35,468 nucleotides of DNA, from NCBI GenBank assembly GCA_026988125.1, contig JALSLU010000145.1, positions 1-35,468 of the forward strand. Direction: 5' to 3'. The notes below the pieces were generated by a model. It did no database searches, was not told where the DNA came from, and saw only the letters and a program-made list of their open reading frames with translations. The stretch's first letter is position 1; the number at the start of each line of letters is the position of its first letter. The stretch comes from Sulfurospirillum sp. Its GTDB lineage: Bacteria; Campylobacterota; Campylobacteria; Campylobacterales; Sulfurospirillaceae. The position numbers and the translations under genes were made by a program. Positions 1-11,300 of the stretch are shown piece after piece.

Positions 1-1245
1 ATTTGCAATCTCTCTGCCTGCTATAAAAAGCTCAAACCTCTCAGCTATGTTAGGATTTTTATCACTCCTTCTAGCTAGAGGACTAATCTCTATTGGGTAG
101 TCTATGATAAAGGTTGGGTCTATAAGCTTCTCTTCAACATATAGATCAAAAAGCTCCTCATAAAGTTTTCCAAGAGTTAAGTTTTTATCTACATCTTCGC
201 CTTTAGCTTTCAAGAATTCAATAATCTTATCTCTATCATCAAGTATCTCATCTGGAACTCCACCAATCTTTGATAACGAATCTTTGAATGCTACTCTTTC
301 AAACTCTTTAGAAAAATCTATCTCAACATCCCCATATGGAATCTTTAGAGGCATATCTAGCTTAGATAGAAGAACTTTAAACATCTCTTCTGTTAAATTC
401 ATAAGGTCTTGGTAGTTGTGATATGCCCAATAAAACTCTATCATGGTAAACTCTGGATTGTGAGTTAAATCCATCCCTTCATTTCTGAAGTTTCTATTTA
501 TTTCAAAGACTGCCTCAAATCCACCAACTACTAATCTCTTAAGATAAAGCTCAGGTGCAATTCTTAGGTATCTATCTACTCCTAAAGCATTATGGTGAGT
601 TATAAATGGCTTTGCATTTGCTCCACCTGCTATTGGGTGCATCATAGGAGTTTCAACCTCTAAAAAGCCCCTCTCTTCAAAGAAGTGCCTAATGGTGCTT
701 ACTATTTGACTTCTTATTTTGAAGGTATCTCTAACCTCTTTGTTCATTATCATATCGAGGTATCTTTTTCTATATCTTAACTCTTTATCCGTTAAGCCAT
801 GAAATTTCTCAGGAAGAGGGGTGATAGACTTAGAGGCAAGTTTCAACTCCTTTACATGTAGAGATAATTCTCCGGTTTTTGTAACAAAAGGAAAGCCAGT
901 TACACTGATGATGTCCCCAACTTCAACAAGTTTTTTGACCTCCCTAAACCACTCCTCACCTATGCTTTGTTTACTAAAGTAAATTTGAAGAACTCCACTT
1001 TCATCTTCAATCTTGGCAAATGCCGCTTTTCCCATGTGTCTTAGGAATTTTATACGACCTACTACTGTATTGCTTTTTGACTCATCTCTTTTTTCTTCAC
1101 TATTAGCAACATATTCATAACACCTTTTAAATTCTGCTGTTGTTGAATCTTTTTGAATGTTATGAGGGTATGGATTTACTCCTAACTCTCTTAAATTATT
1201 AGCTTTTTGCAATCTTTGTTGTTCATACTGATTTTCAAATATCAA
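1..1245 (-). CDS. lysS: Lysyl-tRNA synthetase, class II (3' end cut by window start)
   Basis: Minus strand open from a TTG at 1245 to the window edge. Translation starts [29 protein letters not shown] and ends ...[17 protein letters not shown], typical of class II LysRS. Located downstream of fur. Not in the supplied ORF track. Confidence 0.92.
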   Translation of the reverse strand, partial: MIFENQYEQQRLQKANNLRELGVNPYPHNIQKDSTTAEFKRCYEYVANSEEKRDESKSNTVVGRIKFLRHMGKAAFAKIEDESGVLQIYFSKQSIGEEWFREVKKLVEVGDIISVTGFPFVTKTGELSLHVKELKLASKSITPLPEKFHGLTDKELRYRKRYLDMIMNKEVRDTFKIRSQIVSTIRHFFEERGFLEVETPMMHPIAGGANAKPFITHHNALGVDRYLRIAPELYLKRLVVGGFEAVFEINRNFRNEGMDLTHNPEFTMIEFYWAYHNYQDLMNLTEEMFKVLLSKLDMPLKIPYGDVEIDFSKEFERVAFKDSLSKIGGVPDEILDDRDKIIEFLKAKGEDVDKNLTLGKLYEELFDLYVEEKLIDPTFIIDYPIEISPLARRSDKNPNIAERFELFIAGREIAN

Positions 1246-1260
1246 CTTATTCTTCCTTAA

Positions 1261-1719
1261 TTATAGTTTTTGGCAATCTTTACAGATACCATATAGTTGC
1301 ATACTGTGTCCAGTCAATTTAAAACTATGTCTATCTGCTATGATTAACTGCTTTTTTTCAATTTCTTCATCTTCAAACTCAATTATTTTTCCACATGAAT
1401 CACAAATCATATGATCATGGTGTGGCTTGTTTCCAAGCTCATACTTTTTCCCAGACGATCCAAAAGAGAGTGAAGTGACCATAGAGGACTCTTCTAGTAA
1501 ATTTAAAGTTCTATATATGGTTGCTATCCCCACACCTAAAGATGGATATTCATTTTTGATGTGTACATAAAGCTCTTCGGGTGAGAAGTGCTGGTCATTA
1601 CTAAAGAGAGTCTTTAAGACTACCTCTCTTTGTTTTGTGAACTTTAAATTGTTATGCTTTAAAATATCTTTAAACTTATATAGTAAAGATTCATATTCAT
1701 TGGTAACTTCATCTCTCAT
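1261..1719 (-). CDS. fur: Fur family transcriptional regulator
   Basis: [47 protein letters not shown] and CKDCQ motifs (winged helix plus two CxxC zinc motifs). fur-lysS order is common in Campylobacterota. Confidence 0.9.
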   Translation of the reverse strand: MRDEVTNEYESLLYKFKDILKHNNLKFTKQREVVLKTLFSNDQHFSPEELYVHIKNEYPSLGVGIATIYRTLNLLEESSMVTSLSFGSSGKKYELGNKPHHDHMICDSCGKIIEFEDEEIEKKQLIIADRHSFKLTGHSMQLYGICKDCQKL

Positions 1720-1727
1720 ATTTTTCT

Positions 1728-2267
1728 CTATTTGATTATAGCCTGACTTTTGTTTTTTAAATCATCTTTTATTTTATTGCTATCGATATTCATTATATAG
1801 TTTCCCGTTTCCACAAAAATAGGATACATAAAGCTATCTTTCATATACTCATCAGCTTTTTCTTTTATAAAAGCAATGTTCGATAAAGTAACTGCAAAGA
1901 TAGAAAAAACCAAAAATATCTTTGCACATCCAACAGCAAAACCAGCTAACTTATCAATAGCTCCTAAACCACTTTTCTTAATTAAGCTCTCTAAAATATA
2001 TCCAACCAAAAGACTTAAAATCCAAAAAACAAGCAATACACATATAAATCCAACTAGATACAAAGTTGCACTATTGCCTATTTGGTATAGATTAGCATCT
2101 ATAAAAGCTCCCATATCCTTTGCATATCTTGAAGCTACAAAAATACCTCCTACGATCCCAATAAGACCAAAAACCTCTTTTATAAAACCATTAATAACTC
2201 CCTTAATTCCTAAAATAAGAATCAAAGAGAGTGAAATAATATCGAATATTGAGACATTTTCTACCAT
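1728..2267 (-). CDS. CvpA family membrane protein
   Basis: Four hydrophobic helices, N-terminal [42 protein letters not shown] typical of CvpA. Confidence 0.8.
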   Translation of the reverse strand: MVENVSIFDIISLSLILILGIKGVINGFIKEVFGLIGIVGGIFVASRYAKDMGAFIDANLYQIGNSATLYLVGFICVLLVFWILSLLVGYILESLIKKSGLGAIDKLAGFAVGCAKIFLVFSIFAVTLSNIAFIKEKADEYMKDSFMYPIFVETGNYIMNIDSNKIKDDLKNKSQAIIK

Positions 2268-3223
2268 TACTCTGCAACCTTAAAACAATTTTTTCCAGAT
2301 TTTTTTGCATCATAAAGCGCTTTATCAGCTTTTTCTAGCAAGGTTTGGGAAGTATCGTTTTGTTTATATTGACCTATTCCCGCACTTAGTGTTAAATTTA
2401 TCTCATGTCCTTTGTATAGTAACTTACTACTGCTTATAGCATCTAAAATTCTTTGTACAGTTTTACAAGTGTCTTCTAAAGTCACCCTGTTTAGGATTAT
2501 GATAAACTCCTCACCACCATATCTGTAAATTTTTGTACCATTTCTCAAAGAGTTTTTTATTAGTTTTGTTAAAAATATAAGTGTTTTATCTCCAGCACTA
2601 TGCCCATATGTATCATTTATATTTTTGAAATCATCTGCATCAAAAATTACTAAATTTAAATCTACGCTACCTTTTCCTTCTACTGCATCTATAATCTCTT
2701 TAATATCTTTATTAAAGACTTTTCTGTTGTAGGTTTTAGTAAGAGGATCTATGTGAGACTCTTTTTCAAGTCTTTCAATTTCAATTTTCAATTTTTTTAT
2801 GGTTTCGTCCGCATTTTCAAGTTCTTCTAAAATTTCAGTTTGAAAATTATTAAAGGAGTTGATAATCGCATCTGTGTTTATTCTATCGTAGTCACTCTTT
2901 ATTGTTGAAATATCAATTACATTTTTATCAGATAGCTTTTTTAGATTGGAATTTGATTTTTCAAACTCTTTAAGACTAGCTTTTGCCAATTCCAATGATG
3001 TCTCTTCTAGCTTTTCATTTTCTCCATGTGAAAATAGGTGAGCATACTTTTTAGATAGTGCAATTAAAGATAAATCATCACATTTTAAAAGTTCATCTAC
3101 AAAAGCATCATGATAATATTTTGGGTATGGTGGCACATTTAACTCTTGTAATCTTTTAAAACTGCTCTCGCCCAATACATTTATCTTTTCAATTACACTC
3201 TGCTTCTTATCCATTTTACTCAC
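2267..3223 (-). CDS. GGDEF-domain diguanylate cyclase
   Basis: DPLTKTYNRKVFNKDI ... YRYGGEEFIIIL ... LTLSAGIGQY. Catalytic GGEEF intact. Confidence 0.9.
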   Translation of the reverse strand: MSKMDKKQSVIEKINVLGESSFKRLQELNVPPYPKYYHDAFVDELLKCDDLSLIALSKKYAHLFSHGENEKLEETSLELAKASLKEFEKSNSNLKKLSDKNVIDISTIKSDYDRINTDAIINSFNNFQTEILEELENADETIKKLKIEIERLEKESHIDPLTKTYNRKVFNKDIKEIIDAVEGKGSVDLNLVIFDADDFKNINDTYGHSAGDKTLIFLTKLIKNSLRNGTKIYRYGGEEFIIILNRVTLEDTCKTVQRILDAISSSKLLYKGHEINLTLSAGIGQYKQNDTSQTLLEKADKALYDAKKSGKNCFKVAE

Positions 3224-3288
3224 CTTAAAATTATATATTATACTTTTTGCTGTATAATACCTAATTTAAGCTGTAAATATGGTAAATT

Positions 3289-4356
3289 TTAAACACCTAT
3301 ATGATTTATTAACTCTTGAGGTTGCGTTGAGTATCTTATGGCATCATCTTTGGTTATTAAATTTTGTTTTAAAAATTTCAGCATTGATTGGGTTTGTGTA
3401 CTCATTCCTGTTTTTGATTGATTGAGTTGCATTTGGGAGTAAATTTGGTGTAGCTTGTTTTCTCTGATAAGATTTGAAATGGCTGAATTATTTATAAGTA
3501 TTTCATGAATTGCAACTCTTCCTCCCCCGATTCTTGGCAACAGACTTTGAGAAATTACAGCATACAAAGATGTTGCAAGCATGCTCCTTACTTGAATTTG
3601 CTCTGGACCTTCAAAGCTATCTACAATTCTATTTACAGTTTGAACAGCAGAGTTGGTATGAAGTGTTCCAAACACTAAGTGTCCGGTCTCAGCTGCTGTA
3701 ATAGCAGTTGAAATTGTCTCTCTATCCCTCATCTCACCAACTAAAATTACATCTGGATCTTCACGCAGTGAAAATTTTAAACCGTTTGCAAAGCTTTTTG
3801 TATCATCACCTACATTTCTATGAGAGAATAGAGCTTTTTTATTTTCATGGACAAATTCCACAGGATCTTCAATGGTGATTATATGTTTATGCTCAGTTTC
3901 ATTGATCTCATTCAGCATTGCTGCTAAAGTTGTTGATTTACCACTTCCTGTTGGACCTGTAACCAAAATTAAACCCTTCTCTTTTTTCGTTAAATCTTTA
4001 AAAATAGATGGGGCATTTAATGAATCGAGGGAGGGAATCTCTATAGGAATTATTCTAAAAGCGGCTGCTAATTCTCCATTCATTGTATAATAATAGTTTG
4101 CACGAAAACGACCAATGTCTGGAAACATTATAGCAAAATCAAGTTCTTTGTTCTCCTCTAAAACTTTTTTTTGTTTATCTGTAAGGAGTGTATAGCACAT
4201 CTCTTCAATATCTTTGCCGTTTAGCTTTTCCATATCTAGCGCCACTAATTTACCATCGATTCTAATTTGGGGCTCACTTCTGCTTACTAAATGCAAGTCG
4301 GAAGCTTTGTATGCGACTATATTCTTCAATAGGGCTTTTATATTTATAGAGGGCAT
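3289..4356 (-). CDS. pilT: PilT-type twitching motility ATPase
   Basis: Walker A VTGPTGSGKSTTLAAM, Walker B region DPDVILVGEMRDRET, GHLVFGTLHTNSA, N-terminal KASDLHLV. Confidence 0.88.
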   Translation of the reverse strand: MPSINIKALLKNIVAYKASDLHLVSRSEPQIRIDGKLVALDMEKLNGKDIEEMCYTLLTDKQKKVLEENKELDFAIMFPDIGRFRANYYYTMNGELAAAFRIIPIEIPSLDSLNAPSIFKDLTKKEKGLILVTGPTGSGKSTTLAAMLNEINETEHKHIITIEDPVEFVHENKKALFSHRNVGDDTKSFANGLKFSLREDPDVILVGEMRDRETISTAITAAETGHLVFGTLHTNSAVQTVNRIVDSFEGPEQIQVRSMLATSLYAVISQSLLPRIGGGRVAIHEILINNSAISNLIRENKLHQIYSQMQLNQSKTGMSTQTQSMLKFLKQNLITKDDAIRYSTQPQELINHIGV

Positions 4357-4368
4357 TAAAACTCCTTA

Positions 4369-4659
4369 TTATTCTATGATTTTTGGTACAACAAAAGAGT
4401 TGTTTTCACTTTTTGGAGCATTTTTCAGAATTGTTTTTATAACTTTTGGCTCAACACTTGGTATATCTTCTCTAAGAGGCGTACCGCCCTTTAGAGTTGT
4501 GAAAGTTGCTTCTTGATTATCTAAATCTAGCTCATTCAAGTTTTCTACAAACTCTACAATTTCACTAAGAGCATTTATCATGCTCCCTCTCTTATCTTCA
4601 GCAATTTCCAAAGAAGATAGTTTTTCCAACTTTTTCAATAATTTGTCATCTATTTGCAT
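4369..4659 (-). CDS. gatC: Asp-tRNA(Asn)/Glu-tRNA(Gln) amidotransferase subunit C
   Basis: 96 aa; MQIDDKLLKKLEKLSSLEI ... VEFVENLNELDLDN ... TPLREDIPS pattern of GatC. Confidence 0.88.
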   Translation of the reverse strand: MQIDDKLLKKLEKLSSLEIAEDKRGSMINALSEIVEFVENLNELDLDNQEATFTTLKGGTPLREDIPSVEPKVIKTILKNAPKSENNSFVVPKIIE

Positions 4660-4758
4660 AGCTTACCTCAACTTTTTGATGATGGATTATATCAAAAAAA
4701 GTCTGTTTTTATCTTTATTGTGTTAAACTACAGCAAACTTTGTTTAAAAGGATTGGAA

Positions 4759-5358
4759 TTGGGTATTAAAGAAAATTTAGATGCTGTTAAAAAAGAGATA
4801 GGAACAGAAGAGCAATTTTTAGAGGGAATTATAAAGGGTGAGCGTTTTTTTAAAAAATATAAGAAGGTTATAATCATTTCTCTATCATTGATAGTAGTTG
4901 TAAGTATGGGATATGCAGTTATAAATTTTTTAAATAACAAAAGGATTGAAGAGTCAAATAAAGCGTACCTTGCCTTAGTAAAAAATCCAAATGACAAGGA
5001 AGCACTATCTACATTAAAAGAAAAAAATGAAAGATTATATAATTTTTATAGGTTCAAGTTGGCAATTGATAAATCAGATAAAAATTTGCTAAAAGAACTT
5101 GAAAACTATAGCATAGATTTTATCATTTCTGATCTATCCTCTTATGAATTAGCTGGTTTAGAAAATAAGACTGTAGAAAAAAGTTTACTTCTAAAGGAGT
5201 TTGTATATTTACAAAATGGATTTATAAAATTAAAAAATAATAATATTGGCGCGGCTAAAGAACAGTTTGTTAAAATAGGATTTAACTCTCCATTAGAAAG
5301 TATTATCAAAAATTTAGAACATTATCAAGGTGAATCTGCAAAAGAGGTTAAACATTAA
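4759..5358 (+). CDS. YfgM-like single-TM periplasmic protein (probable TTG start; ORF track extends it to 4654)
   Basis: AAGGA then TTG at 4759; N-terminal cytoplasmic segment, one TM (VIIISLSLIVVVSMGYAVINFL), helical C-terminal domain; directly upstream of a BamB-like lipoprotein. Confidence 0.6.
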   Translation: MGIKENLDAVKKEIGTEEQFLEGIIKGERFFKKYKKVIIISLSLIVVVSMGYAVINFLNNKRIEESNKAYLALVKNPNDKEALSTLKEKNERLYNFYRFKLAIDKSDKNLLKELENYSIDFIISDLSSYELAGLENKTVEKSLLLKEFVYLQNGFIKLKNNNIGAAKEQFVKIGFNSPLESIIKNLEHYQGESAKEVKH

Positions 5359-6380
5359 TGAAACAGGTTAAAATATTTTTTATTTTTATTTTAGTGGTTT
5401 TCTTAGCTGCTGGTTGTGGAACTAAGAGGGAGACTTTTGAGCCAAAAAAGATAGTAGCCGAAATTGAGTACGATGGTGAGCTTCCTTCAGCAATTGTAGA
5501 TGTTGCAAGAGATGGAGCTACGCTAGAAAATGGTCAAATTATTACAAAAGATGGGTTAAGTAGTGTGGTGTTGCCAAGAGGATACATGTTTGTAAATGGT
5601 TCTAAAGATAGATTTATTGCTACTTCGAGATGTGGTGAATTGGTGGTAGTTGATCAAGATAGTAAAATAGTTTTTAAACATAAATTTGATTCAATGGTAG
5701 CTTCTGCATCAATCAAGGGTAATCTCTTAGCCATTGTTCTTGGTAATAACAAACTGGTTTTACTAGACATAGATAATTCTAAAATACTTTTTGAAAAAGA
5801 TGGAGACTCTATATATGCGGTAGATTCAAAAGTGGCTTCGCCATATTTTTTTACTACACTTTTAGTATATCCTACACTAGATGGGAAGCTTATTATAGTT
5901 GATTTGAAGACAAACAAAGTTTTAAGAGATGTTGTTGTAAAGAGTGAAAAGTTTTTTTCAAATGTAATTTTTTTAGATGTCATAGATAATAGACTAGTAG
6001 CTGCAACTAAAAAAAGAGTTGTCTCAATTACTCCAAAAAGTATGGCTTTTTTGGATGAAGATATAAAGGATGTGATTATTCTAAAGGATAGAGTGCTTAT
6101 ATTTACAAAAGATGGAAAAATTTTACTGACAAATGCAGATTTGAAAGTATTAAAAACAAAGAAGTATAAGTTTGCATCATTTGTAGGTACAATTCATGGG
6201 AAATTTATATATGTAGTAGAAAAAGCTGGTTACCTTATAGCAACAGATATAGATTTAATCTCTTCAAATGTTTATGAGTTGCCAAATGAGATAGAAGATA
6301 AAGTTTTTACTACAAATGATAAGCTTTACTATGAGAAGTACTTTTTTAAATTAGAAAAAACAAGAAGTGTGGATAATTGA
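5358..6380 (+). CDS. BamB-like beta-propeller lipoprotein
   Basis: Lipobox FLAAGCG; repeated blade-like segments (GKLIIVDLKTNKVLRDV, GKILLTNADLKVLKTKKY); follows YfgM-like gene. Confidence 0.6.
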   Translation: MKQVKIFFIFILVVFLAAGCGTKRETFEPKKIVAEIEYDGELPSAIVDVARDGATLENGQIITKDGLSSVVLPRGYMFVNGSKDRFIATSRCGELVVVDQDSKIVFKHKFDSMVASASIKGNLLAIVLGNNKLVLLDIDNSKILFEKDGDSIYAVDSKVASPYFFTTLLVYPTLDGKLIIVDLKTNKVLRDVVVKSEKFFSNVIFLDVIDNRLVAATKKRVVSITPKSMAFLDEDIKDVIILKDRVLIFTKDGKILLTNADLKVLKTKKYKFASFVGTIHGKFIYVVEKAGYLIATDIDLISSNVYELPNEIEDKVFTTNDKLYYEKYFFKLEKTRSVDN

Positions 6381-6709
6381 AAAAAATAGTAGATATTTTA
6401 GCTTCTAAAGGGTTTTTGTTTAAAGATTTTGGAAATTTTGATAAATCTAAAATAGGTACCAAAAAGAAGATTTTTATATATATTGCAACAGATCTGAATT
6501 TAAACTATCATCTGATATTAGATTATGTTAAAAGAAGTAGGTTTATAGTTAATGATTTTAATGAATTGATAGAACTTAGTAATAGAATTATAGGGGTGGT
6601 TGGTCATAATTTTAAGTTTAAACATATTTTTTTGAGAGCTAAGTTATGTTCAAAATCTAAAAAAATGTTGGAGCTTAGTGGATGGAAAGTTTATAATGAT
6701 TTTGTGTGA
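6377..6709 (+). CDS. Conserved hypothetical protein
   Basis: 110 aa ORF (TTG start) translationally coupled to neighbours on both sides. Confidence 0.55.
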   Translation: MKKIVDILASKGFLFKDFGNFDKSKIGTKKKIFIYIATDLNLNYHLILDYVKRSRFIVNDFNELIELSNRIIGVVGHNFKFKHIFLRAKLCSKSKKMLELSGWKVYNDFV

Positions 6710-7322
6710 TATAGGAAATTCAAAAGTCGACTTTTATAGTGATGAAAAGATATGGTCACTTAGTCTAAAAGAGTTTGAAAAGTACAGTGCAAAAGAAAGA
6801 GTTTATTATATAAATGTGAATTATCTATTTGATGAAAAGTTAAAAAAAGATGAAAATTTTGTTGATATTAGTGAGTACTTTGAATTTGATACCATATATC
6901 AAGGAATAGGGATTGATAGAGTTGCAGCTTGTTATACAGTTAAAGATGGAATTGTTGTAGATGCTGGAAGTGCCATAACTGTTGATGTGATGAATAATTC
7001 TGTTCATTTAGGAGGGTATATCTTACCTGGTATAAATGCTTACGAAAAGTGCTATAGCTCGATTTCCCCTATATTAAATCATAAAATAAATCCAAATTTT
7101 TTAGTAGATGCACTACCTCAAAAAACTTCAGATGCTGTAGCCTATGGTGCTATAAAGTCTATTTTATTGATGTTAAAAGATACTTCAAGAGATAAAAATC
7201 TTTATTTTACTGGTGGAGATGGACAATTTTTTTCCAAATTTTTTAAAAAATCAATCTATGATAGAGCATTGATCTTTAGAGGTATGAAAAAAGTTTTATA
7301 TGAGAAAGGGATAAGATGTTAA
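6696..7322 (+). CDS. coaX: Type III pantothenate kinase
   Basis: MILCDIGNSKVDFY, YQGIGIDRVAACYTVKDGIVVDAGSAITVDVM, GGYILPGINA. Start likely at ATG 6696 rather than 6678. Confidence 0.9.
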   Translation: MILCDIGNSKVDFYSDEKIWSLSLKEFEKYSAKERVYYINVNYLFDEKLKKDENFVDISEYFEFDTIYQGIGIDRVAACYTVKDGIVVDAGSAITVDVMNNSVHLGGYILPGINAYEKCYSSISPILNHKINPNFLVDALPQKTSDAVAYGAIKSILLMLKDTSRDKNLYFTGGDGQFFSKFFKKSIYDRALIFRGMKKVLYEKGIRC

Positions 7323-7924
7323 CAGTAGCACTTCCAAAAGGAAGAATTGCACAAGAGACTTTAGATATTTTTGAAACTATTTTTGATAAAAAATTTATTT
7401 TTGATGATAGAAAACTTATTTTAGATGTAGATAATTTTCGCTTTTTGCTTGTTAGAAATCAAGATGTACCAGCTTATGTTTACCATCAAGCTGCCGACAT
7501 AGGTGTCGTCGGTTTGGATGTTTTAGAGGAAAAAGAGTTTGATTTGCTCAGACTTCTTGATTTAAAGATAGGTAGGTGCAGGGTTTGTGTAGGTATGAAA
7601 AATGAAGATACCCTGGATTATAATCTTCCTGATATAAAAATTGCTACAAAGATGGTAAATATAACAAAGAATTACTTTTCAAAAAAGGCAATGGCAGTTG
7701 AAGTTATAAAACTTTATGGTTCAATAGAGCTAGCTCCACTAGTTGGTCTTTCTGATGCAATTGTAGATATAGTTGAAACAGGAACTACAATGAAACAAAA
7801 TGGTTTAAAAGTAGTAGAAACCATAATGGAAAGCTCAGCTCACTTAATAGCAAATAAAAACAGTTTTATTGAAAAAAAGGAGGAGATTCTATCTCTTTAC
7901 CATAAAATTGAGAAATACATTTAG
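7316..7924 (+). CDS. hisG: ATP phosphoribosyltransferase, short form
   Basis: LTVALPKGRIAQETLDIF, DIGVVGLDVLEE, DAIVDIVETGTTMKQNGL; 202 aa, lacks the C-terminal regulatory domain. Confidence 0.93.
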   Translation: MLTVALPKGRIAQETLDIFETIFDKKFIFDDRKLILDVDNFRFLLVRNQDVPAYVYHQAADIGVVGLDVLEEKEFDLLRLLDLKIGRCRVCVGMKNEDTLDYNLPDIKIATKMVNITKNYFSKKAMAVEVIKLYGSIELAPLVGLSDAIVDIVETGTTMKQNGLKVVETIMESSAHLIANKNSFIEKKEEILSLYHKIEKYI

Positions 7925-7939
7925 AAATATTTTTATAAA

Positions 7940-7982
7940 AGGGCTACTATATTGTGGAGCTTTAAAGCCTTATAGTAGCTCT
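7940..7982. terminator. Candidate bidirectional terminator between convergent hisG and response regulator genes
   Basis: AGGGCTACTATA ... TATAGTAGCTCT, 12-bp stem (one G-T pair), loop of about 19 nt; preceded on + by TTTTTATAAA (a T-run only loosely placed for either strand). Confidence 0.6.
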
Positions 7983-8350
7983 ATCACTCTATCAATTTTT
8001 TTGCTTAATTCAGCTTCTCTTATAGGTTTTACTAAAAAATCAAAAGCTCCTTTTTCTAGTGCTACAGATTTTTTTGTTTCATCTGTTGTTAAAACTATAA
8101 TTGGAATTTTTCTAAGTTTGGGAATTGACTCAATATTGTTTAAGAACTCTAGACCATCCATAACAGGCATTTTAATATCTAGCAATATAAGATCTATATT
8201 CTCATTAGTATTGAGTTTATTTATAGCTTCCAATCCATTTTTAGCTTCTATAACGCTCTCTATATTTTGATTTTTTTTAAGCATCGAATTAATGAGCTTT
8301 AAGTTTATAAAATCATCGTCAACTGCCAAAACTTTAAGCTTCTTTTTCAT
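7970..8350 (-). CDS. CheY-like single-domain response regulator
   Basis: KVLAVDDDFINLKL, DLILLDIKMPVMDGLEFL, FDFLVKPI. Confidence 0.9.
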   Translation of the reverse strand: MKKKLKVLAVDDDFINLKLINSMLKKNQNIESVIEAKNGLEAINKLNTNENIDLILLDIKMPVMDGLEFLNNIESIPKLRKIPIIVLTTDETKKSVALEKGAFDFLVKPIREAELSKKIDRVIELL

Positions 8351-8354
8351 AATA

Positions 8355-11300
8355 CTAATTCCTTATATATTTTTTAACTATACTTTCGAGTTTTGATTTA
8401 TTAATAGAGTTCTCATGAATTTCATCAATAAAGTCAAACCCTTCACTATTTGTATCTGCAATGGGGTCAACAAACATTACTATATTGCAATCTTTTAGAT
8501 CATTTAAAACATCTTTTAAGACTCCATATGATAAGCCCTTTGACTCTTTATCAAATATTATTAGTTTGTAGTTGTTTTTCCTAATTGCCTCTTTAAAGTC
8601 ATCTAAATAATTTACACTTTCTATTGATAGATCATATTTAGAAAGAATATTACTAAAAATTTTATTTTCAATCTTGCTTTTTTTAAAAAGTAAAATATCT
8701 TTTGCATTTTTTGGTGGTGCAGTATCTTTAATTAAGTTACTATTATTCTTAAAAGAGTCCAAGCTTGTGTCTTTTTTTGTTGAGTTATTAATTGCATAAA
8801 GATCTTGTTTTTTTTCTTGAAGAAACATATTAAGTACACTAATTATTGTCTCTTTTCTTATTGGTTTTGTAATATACTCATCCAACCCCTCTTTCATAAA
8901 CCTCTCTCTATCTCCTTTTAATGCATTGGCAGTTACTGCAATTATAGGTATATGATGGAGATTGTTTCTTTTTTCATACTCCAAAATTTTATGTGTTGCT
9001 TCAATACCATCCATAATAGGCATTGCTAAATCCATAAAAATTATATCGTATTCATTTTTTACTCTTTCTTCCAAAGCTAATTTACCATTTGGAACTATTG
9101 TTATGTCAAGTCCTAGAGCCTCTAAAGTTCTTTTTATCAGTTTTTGATTTATTTCATTATCCTCTGCTACTAAGGCTTTAGCATTAAATTTTTCTATGTG
9201 TCCAATAGTTTTATCTTTCTTAATCTCTCTATATTCTTTTTCTTCATGTTCATTCTTTGGTAGCTTATCTTTACTTAGTTCCAAAGCTTTTGCAAGTTTT
9301 GTAACATTTATCGGCTCATAAATTGTTGTTATAAACTCATTGCTTAATTTGCTAAGTCTGCTTTGATTTGAGGGTTTTAGCGTGAGGATAATTGGCATTC
9401 TTATTTTTTTATACTCTTCAAACTCCTCTTTGCTAAGTAAATCATAACTAACTACAATTTGATTAAAGTTTTCATTATAAATTAAATTTTTTAGACTATG
9501 AACATCTTCATAATATTTAACATCAGTGCCAAAGTATTTTAAGTAGTTTTGTATAAATTTGAAGTGTATTTTAGGGAGTTTTTCATTTAATAGTATAGCA
9601 CACTTAAACTCTGTAAATTTATTTTTAAAGTTTAATTCTTCTGTTGGTAGCTCTTCAAAATTTAAAGTAAAATAAAATTTACTTCCTTTGTTGACTTCAC
9701 TTTCAACCTTTAATTCTCCTCCCATAAGTGCAATATACTTAGAAGATATAGTAAGACCTAATCCAGTACCACCATATTTTCTTGTAATTGTAGAATCAGC
9801 TTGATTGAAAGCATCAAAAATATCTTCTAATTTCTCTTGACTAATTCCTATCCCGCTATCACTTACAGAAAATAAAACTTTAGTTTTTCCAGATGAAGCA
9901 TTATTATTTATGCGTTTTATTTCAACAGATATATATCCATTAAGAGGTGTAAATTTAACTGCATTACTCATAAGATTTATTAAAACCTCTTTTATCTTGT
10001 TTGCATCCCCTTTTAGATAATGGTTTAAACTTGGATCTATAAAAAATGATAAATGTATATTTTTTTCTGCTGCTTTTGCTCCATATACTTCTACAGCACT
10101 TTCAAATTCATCAATTGGTAAAAATTGGGTTTCATCAATTTCAACTCTATTGCTTTCTACTTTTGATAAGTCTAAAATGTTGTTAATAATATTGAGTAAA
10201 TTTTCAGAGCTCTTCTCTATTACATCAACAAACTCTCTTTTTTCATCATCTAAGTCAGTATTTTTTAAAAGCTCTGTAAAGCCTATGATTCCATTTAATG
10301 GAGTTCTTATTTCATGAGACATATTTGCTAAAAATATACTCTTGGCTGCATTAGTTTCTTCTGCTTTTGCTTTCTCCTTAGCGATATTTTCTATTGCTTT
10401 ATCAATTATACTATATGCTGAATTTATTCCTGAAGCTGTATTAAAATCAACTCTCTCATCATCTGTTTGAGATAACTGAGCTATTTTTTCAAAAATTTTA
10501 CTAAAACTTTCAATATTTTGCTTAAATTGTTTAGATAAAACTATATATATAAATATTAGAACAACTGAAATAATCCAGACTATTGCGGCACTTAAAAGTT
10601 GCTTTATGGCTATATCGTAGCTTATCTTCACTTCACTAAAAAGATTGTCTTTAATTATTTGAGTTGATTTGTTAACTAAATTAATCTTGCTACTCATTAA
10701 TCTAAACCATATTACAGGATCAATTAAATACTTACCACTATTTGCTGCGGTTATTAGTTCAGCTTTTGTTTGTTTGATCTTTTCAAGAAGTTTTTTAGTG
10801 TTAGAACTATTATAGATTCTACTTATTTTTTCTTTAGCAGAGCTGTTGTTGTATAGAGAATTATAGTCAAAAATATTTGATTTGCTAGAGAGGTCAATCC
10901 AAATTTTTAAATCTTCATTAGAAAATGGAAGATTTTGGTTTAAAATTTTAGCGATATATCCCCTTTCTTGAGCAGTAAACTCAATGTCTTTATATGCCGT
11001 TATTAAATTTTCACTTAAATTTACTGTTAGAGGTGTTGTTGCTAACTCTCTTATGGTTTGGAGTTCACTTAAAATGTTGATGTTTATTTCAGAGTAGTAT
11101 TGAAAAAATATTTTATTGAAGTTTAAATTTTTTAAAGAGGTAATCTCTTTTCTTATTTGAGGTAATTTGTTTAAAAGAGATATGATTTTTTTGATTTTTT
11201 GACTAACTTTCTTTGTTTTGTAAAAATTATGAAATTTATTTATGCTTTTATTTACATTGAGTCTTTGTGATTTTAATTTATCACCACCAATTGCACCACT

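Noticed and set aside
1876-2283. + strand 135-aa ORF (and similar antisense ORFs at 3510, 3872, 4214, 8962, 13029, 13689, 32926, 33720, 34409)
   Set aside because: Each lies fully or mostly antisense to a well-supported gene; compositions look like mirror frames of AT-rich coding DNA, with no recognisable domain.
4654-4758. N-terminal extension of the YfgM-like ORF
   Set aside because: Overlaps the gatC start and promoter region; RBS-supported TTG at 4759 fits a normal single-TM protein.
7869-8270. + strand 133-aa ORF overlapping hisG end
   Set aside because: Out-of-frame with hisG and antisense to the CheY-like gene; crosses the terminator hairpin.
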